Source: Prunus persica
Lineage: Eukaryota > Streptophyta > Magnoliopsida > Rosales > Rosaceae
Direction of reading: 5' to 3'
Assembly (NCBI RefSeq): GCF_000346465.2
Contig: NC_034013.1
Span: 16,126,885 to 16,190,884 of the forward strand
Length of the DNA: 64,000 nt
Part shown: positions 59,733 through 64,000 of the stretch, piece by piece
How the letters are laid out: the number at the start of each line of letters is the position of its first letter
Numbering within the stretch: position 1 is the first letter of the stretch
Notes under the pieces: model-generated
What the model was told of the DNA's origin: nothing
Seen by the model: only the letters and a program-made list of their open reading frames with translations
The model's database searches: none
Position numbers and translations under genes: made by a program

Positions 59733-60417
59733 AGGCAATTTTTTTTTTGATTTCATGCATCTTTTCGAGATCTAGAACGTCCCAAGTCGCTGGAAGCGGC
59801 TTGAGTTCTCCAGACCCCCAAAAAACACTGTTTTCTACTGTAAAACTGGATTACATCTTGTCAATGTAACAGCACAGACATATTTTCCTTACATTTTCTT
59901 AATGTCGTGCAGACAAAACTTCAGTTTTGAACATAGGAGACAGTAGGTGATGGGCGGACTCATTTTCTAAAAAAATATGTAATTTTAAAAACTATGTAAT
60001 TTTATTTAATTTTATTTATTTAATAAATATTTTATTTATTTTTAAGTGTTTTCACTTGTTAATTTTACTTTGATGCTTTTGTCATGGCACATGTGCGCAC
60101 CATGCTCGACAAGCCTCCCATAGTCATGTTGATGACAGATGTCAAAGCCGGGTGTGCACAGGCTGTGTTGTGGACAGATATGAAATAAGCAACATATTTA
60201 AATATTCACTAAAAAATAATAATTAAAACACAATTACTAATTAAAGTAATTAAAAAAGGAAAAGATATTATTTAATTACATATATTAAACTAAGGAAGTT
60301 GGCCAAAAGAAAAGTTAAGAAACTAAATTTATATTTTAAAAATTTTAAATTTAAAAAAAAAATTATATATAAAAAAAAAATTAAAAAAAAAAAAAAAAAA
60401 AAACCTGAAGACTTTTC

Positions 60418-60760
60418 CCGACGAAATTTCGTCGGCATAGATCTATGCCGGCAAAATTCGCCGGATTAGGTTTTCCCCGGCGAAAATACCTGTGCCGACG
60501 AAATTTCGTCGGGAGAGGTCTGAGGACCTATGCCGACGAAATTTCGTCGGGAGAGGTTTAAGAACCTATGCCGACGAAATTTCGTCGGGAAAGATCTGCG
60601 CACCTATGCCGACGAAATTTCGTCGGGAAAGGTCTGCGTACCTATGCCGACGAAATTTCGTCGGGAAAGATCTATACCGGCAAAATTCGCCGGATTAGGT
60701 TTTCCCCGACGAAAATATCTTTGCCGACGAAATTTCGTCGGGAAAGGTTATTTTTAAAAA
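60418..60760. repeat. Palindromic core of array unit 1
   Basis: Seven copies of the perfect 18-bp palindrome CCGACGAAATTTCGTCGG. Five of them are spaced at 38 bp (starts about 60497-60649). Between them lie second small inverted repeats such as AGGTC-TGAG-GACCT and AGGTT-TAAG-AACCT. A palindrome GGCATAGATCTATGCC follows copy 1, and a GCCGGCAAAATTCGCCGG-type hairpin occurs near each end. The same core is at about 61824-62167 and 63231-63573. Confidence 0.93.
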
Positions 60761-61823
60761 AATATATATAAACTTGGGATGTTTAGGTTAATTAATTTTT
60801 TAAAATTTTATCGTTAGTAACTAAATAATACATTTGTCTTATTTAATTAGTAAAATTAGTAATTATATTTTAATTTTTATTTATTTAGTGAATAATTAGC
60901 ATCAAATTTATTAATTAACTTTATGAATTATATTACTTAATAAATAGTAATTCAATTTTTCCTTTTTCTTTTTTCCTTGAGTATTCACCAAGGAAATTTA
61001 ATTAAGACACCCAAACGAGAATATGCAATTTATTTATTTATTTTTTCGTTTTTGACATGCACTTTCAATTTAAATTTGAATGAAATTAGGTTTGAAAATT
61101 GCACAAAATAATTTAAAATAATTATTTATTATTTATTGAGCAATTTTTTTTTTTGATTTCATGCATCTTTTCGAGATCTAGAACGTCCCAAGTCGCTGGA
61201 AGCGGCTTGAGTTCTCCAGACCCCCAAAAAACACTGTTTTCTACTGTAAAACTGGATTACATCTTGTCAATGTAACAGCACAGACATATTTTCCTTACAT
61301 TTTCTTAATGTCGTGCAGACAAAACTTCAGTTTTGAACATAGGAGACAGTAGGTGATGGGCGGACTCATTTTCTAAAAAAATATGTAATTTTAAAAACTA
61401 TGTAATTTTATTTAATTTTATTTATTTAATAAATATTTTATTTATTTTTAAGTGTTTTCACTTGTTAATTTTACTTTGATGCTTTTGTCATGGCACATGT
61501 GCGCACCATGCTCGACAAGCCTCCCATAGTCATGTTGATGACAGATGTCAAAGCCGGGTGTGCACAGGCTGTGTTGTGGACAGATATGAAATAAGCAACA
61601 TATTTAAATATTCACTAAAAAATAATAATTAAAACACAATTACTAATTAAAGTAATTAAAAAAGGAAAAGATATTATTTAATTACATATATTAAACTAAG
61701 GAAGTTGGCCAAAAGAAAAGTTAAGAAACTAAATTTATATTTTAAAAATTTTAAATTTAAAAAAAAAATTATATATAAAAAAAAAATTAAAAAAAAAAAA
61801 AAAAAAAAAACCTGAAGACTTTT

Positions 61824-62167
61824 CCCGACGAAATTTCGTCGGCATAGATCTATGCCGGCAAAATTCGCCGGATTAGGTTTTCCCCGGCGAAAATACCTGT
61901 GCCGACGAAATTTCGTCGGGAGAGGTCTGAGGACCTATGCCGACGAAATTTCGTCGGGAGAGGTTTAAGAACCTATGCCGACGAAATTTCGTCGGGAAAG
62001 ATCTGCGCACCTATGCCGACGAAATTTCGTCGGGAAAGGTCTGCGTACCTATGCCGACGAAATTTCGTCGGGAAAGATCTATACCGGCAAAATTCGCCGG
62101 ATTAGGTTTTCCCCGACGAAAATATCTTTGCCGACGAAATTTCGTCGGGAAAGGTTATTTTTAAAAA
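61824..62167. repeat. Palindromic core of array unit 2
   Basis: Same order of seven palindromes and spacers as in unit 1, with no difference noticed by eye. Confidence 0.92.
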
Positions 62168-63230
62168 AATATATATAAACTTGGGATGTTTAGGTTAATT
62201 AATTTTTTAAAATTTTATCGTTAGTAACTAAATAATACATTTGTCTTATTTAATTAGTAAAATTAGTAATTATATTTTAATTTTTATTTATTTAGTGAAT
62301 AATTAGCATCAAATTTATTAATTAACTTTATGAATTATATTACTTAATAAATAGTAATTCAATTTTTCCTTTTTCTTTTTTCCTTGAGTATTCACCAAGG
62401 AAATTTAATTAAGACACCCAAACGAGAATATGCAATTTATTTATTTATTTTTTCGTTTTTGACATGCACTTTCAATTTAAATTTGAATGAAATTAGGTTT
62501 GAAAATTGCACAAAATAATTTAAAATAATTATTTATTATTTATTGAGCAATTTTTTTTTTTGATTTCATGCATCTTTTCGAGATCTAGAACGTCCCAAGT
62601 CGCTGGAAGCGGCTTGAGTTCTCCAGACCCCCAAAAAACACTGTTTTCTACTGTAAAACTGGATTACATCTTGTCAATGTAACAGCACAGACATATTTTC
62701 CTTACATTTTCTTAATGTCGTGCAGACAAAACTTCAGTTTTGAACATAGGAGACAGTAGGTGATGGGCGGACTCATTTTCTAAAAAAATATGTAATTTTA
62801 AAAACTATGTAATTTTATTTAATTTTATTTATTTAATAAATATTTTATTTATTTTTAAGTGTTTTCACTTGTTAATTTTACTTTGATGCTTTTGTCATGG
62901 CACATGTGCGCACCATGCTCGACAAGCCTCCCATAGTCATGTTGATGACAGATGTCAAAGCCGGGTGTGCACAGGCTGTGTTGTGGACAGATATGAAATA
63001 AGCAACATATTTAAATATTCACTAAAAAATAATAATTAAAACACAATTACTAATTAAAGTAATTAAAAAAGGAAAAGATATTATTTAATTACATATATTA
63101 AACTAAGGAAGTTGGCCAAAAGAAAAGTTAAGAAACTAAATTTATATTTTAAAAATTTTAAATTTAAAAAAAAAATTATATATAAAAAAAAAATTAAAAA
63201 AAAAAAAAAAAAAAAACCTGAAGACTTTTC

Positions 63231-63573
63231 CCGACGAAATTTCGTCGGCATAGATCTATGCCGGCAAAATTCGCCGGATTAGGTTTTCCCCGGCGAAAAT
63301 ACCTGTGCCGACGAAATTTCGTCGGGAGAGGTCTGAGGACCTATGCCGACGAAATTTCGTCGGGAGAGGTTTAAGAACCTATGCCGACGAAATTTCGTCG
63401 GGAAAGATCTGCGCACCTATGCCGACGAAATTTCGTCGGGAAAGGTCTGCGTACCTATGCCGACGAAATTTCGTCGGGAAAGATCTATACCGGCAAAATT
63501 CGCCGGATTAGGTTTTCCCCGACGAAAATATCTTTGCCGACGAAATTTCGTCGGGAAAGGTTATTTTTAAAAA
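63231..63573. repeat. Palindromic core of array unit 3
   Basis: Same order of seven palindromes and spacers as in units 1 and 2. Confidence 0.92.
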
Positions 63574-64000
63574 AATATATATAAACTTGGGATGTTTAGG
63601 TTAATTAATTTTTTAAAATTTTATCGTTAGTAACTAAATAATACATTTGTCTTATTTAATTAGTAAAATTAGTAATTATATTTTAATTTTTATTTATTTA
63701 GTGAATAATTAGCATCAAATTTATTAATTAACTTTATGAATTATATTACTTAATAAATAGTAATTCAATTTTTCCTTTTTCTTTTTTCCTTGAGTATTCA
63801 CCAAGGAAATTTAATTAAGACACCCAAACGAGAATATGCAATTTATTTATTTATTTTTTCGTTTTTGACATGCACTTTCAATTTAAATTTGAATGAAATT
63901 AGGTTTGAAAATTGCACAAAATAATTTAAAATAATTATTTATTATTTATTGAGCAATTTTTTTTTTTGATTTCATGCATCTTTTCGAGATCTAGAACGTC

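Larger units (their letters stand above)
59733..64000. repeat. Tandem array of 1,406/1,407-bp units (3 units plus start of a fourth)
   Basis: The same landmark (gatttcatgcatcttttcgag) starts at 59749, 61155, 62562 and 63968, giving periods of 1406, 1407 and 1406 bp. Base-by-base reading shows essentially no difference between units except one base in an A or T run. Each unit has a unique-looking 5' part (ctagaacgtcccaagtcgctgg, tgcgcaccatgctcgacaagcc), an AT-rich arm, a homopolymer A tract, the palindromic core and a second AT-rich arm. The array runs off the right edge. No protein gene: the small reading frames in the core are repeats of MPTKFRRERS in all three frames. Confidence 0.93.

Noticed and set aside
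60418..60760. Regular palindromic repeats with 20-bp spacers that look like a CRISPR array
   Set aside because: This is a plant genome with introns and retrotransposons, spacers are themselves related to each other, repeats lie in a 1.4-kb tandem unit, and no cas genes exist.
60492..60771. Open frames of 66-75 codons with MPTKFRRERS repeats in three frames, repeated in each array unit
   Set aside because: They arise because the 38-bp repeat has no stop in any frame; no start context, no conserved protein.

Overview
The window is plant nuclear DNA from a dicot, probably a woody rosid. It has AT-rich introns with GT..AG borders, plant gene families, and Ty3/gypsy, CACTA-like, Helitron-like, hAT-like and SINE elements. 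I cannot fix the family or species from sequence alone. About one third is ordinary genes; most of the rest is transposons and repeats.

Layout. 0-1.3 kb: the last four exons of a heparanase-like (GH79) gene. 2.6-4.7 kb: a GC-rich minisatellite, a (GA)n tract and a frameshifted 3' fragment of an alcohol-dehydrogenase-like gene. 5.1-5.3 kb: a tRNA-derived SINE. 8.6-11.7 kb: a complete nine-exon tandem copy of the heparanase-like gene, nearly identical to the first. 12.1-12.4 kb: a small LYR-family (ISD11/LYRM4-like) gene. 12.8-14.8 kb (minus): a SNAP33-type Qb+Qc SNARE. 16.3-16.8 kb: a solo LTR. 17.6-27.9 kb: a complete but mutated 10.33-kb Tat-lineage gypsy element of the same family, inserted in the opposite orientation. 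29.5-32.5 kb (minus): an intact seven-exon coiled-coil gene. 33.4-34.2 kb: a small Helitron-like cluster. 34.8-42.5 kb: a tandem array of decayed transposase-like units, one of which carries a copied zinc-finger gene fragment. 43.9-46.6 kb (minus): an S-receptor-kinase pseudogene split by a 1,456-bp solo LTR. 47.1-48.6 kb (minus): a truncated second copy of the coiled-coil gene. 48.7-50.8 kb (minus): a four-finger U1-type zinc-finger gene. 52.0-53.8 kb: a pseudogene of the C-terminal Sec63 part of an ASCC3/DExH14-like helicase. 54.7-57.6 kb: old foldback-type repeats, one split by a hAT-like element. 57.8-59.5 kb: a scrambled gypsy remnant. 59.7-64.0 kb: a tandem array of 1,406/1,407-bp units, each with a core of perfect 18-bp palindromes.

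How it fits together. From memory, heparanase-like, LYR, SNAP33, coiled-coil, C2H2 zinc finger and helicase follow the same order as a block near AT5G61140-AT5G61250 in Arabidopsis. The host genes would then be an old collinear block, and the space between them has been expanded by transposons. They are not an operon and share no obvious pathway: cell-wall/glycan hydrolysis, mitochondrial Fe-S assembly, membrane fusion and nucleic-acid binding. The most unusual items are (1) a spliced antisense gene with its own TATA box inside the Tat element, (2) the palindrome-cored 1.4-kb tandem repeat with matched changes in its second, smaller hairpin, and (3) the zinc-finger gene fragment captured in the transposase-like array.
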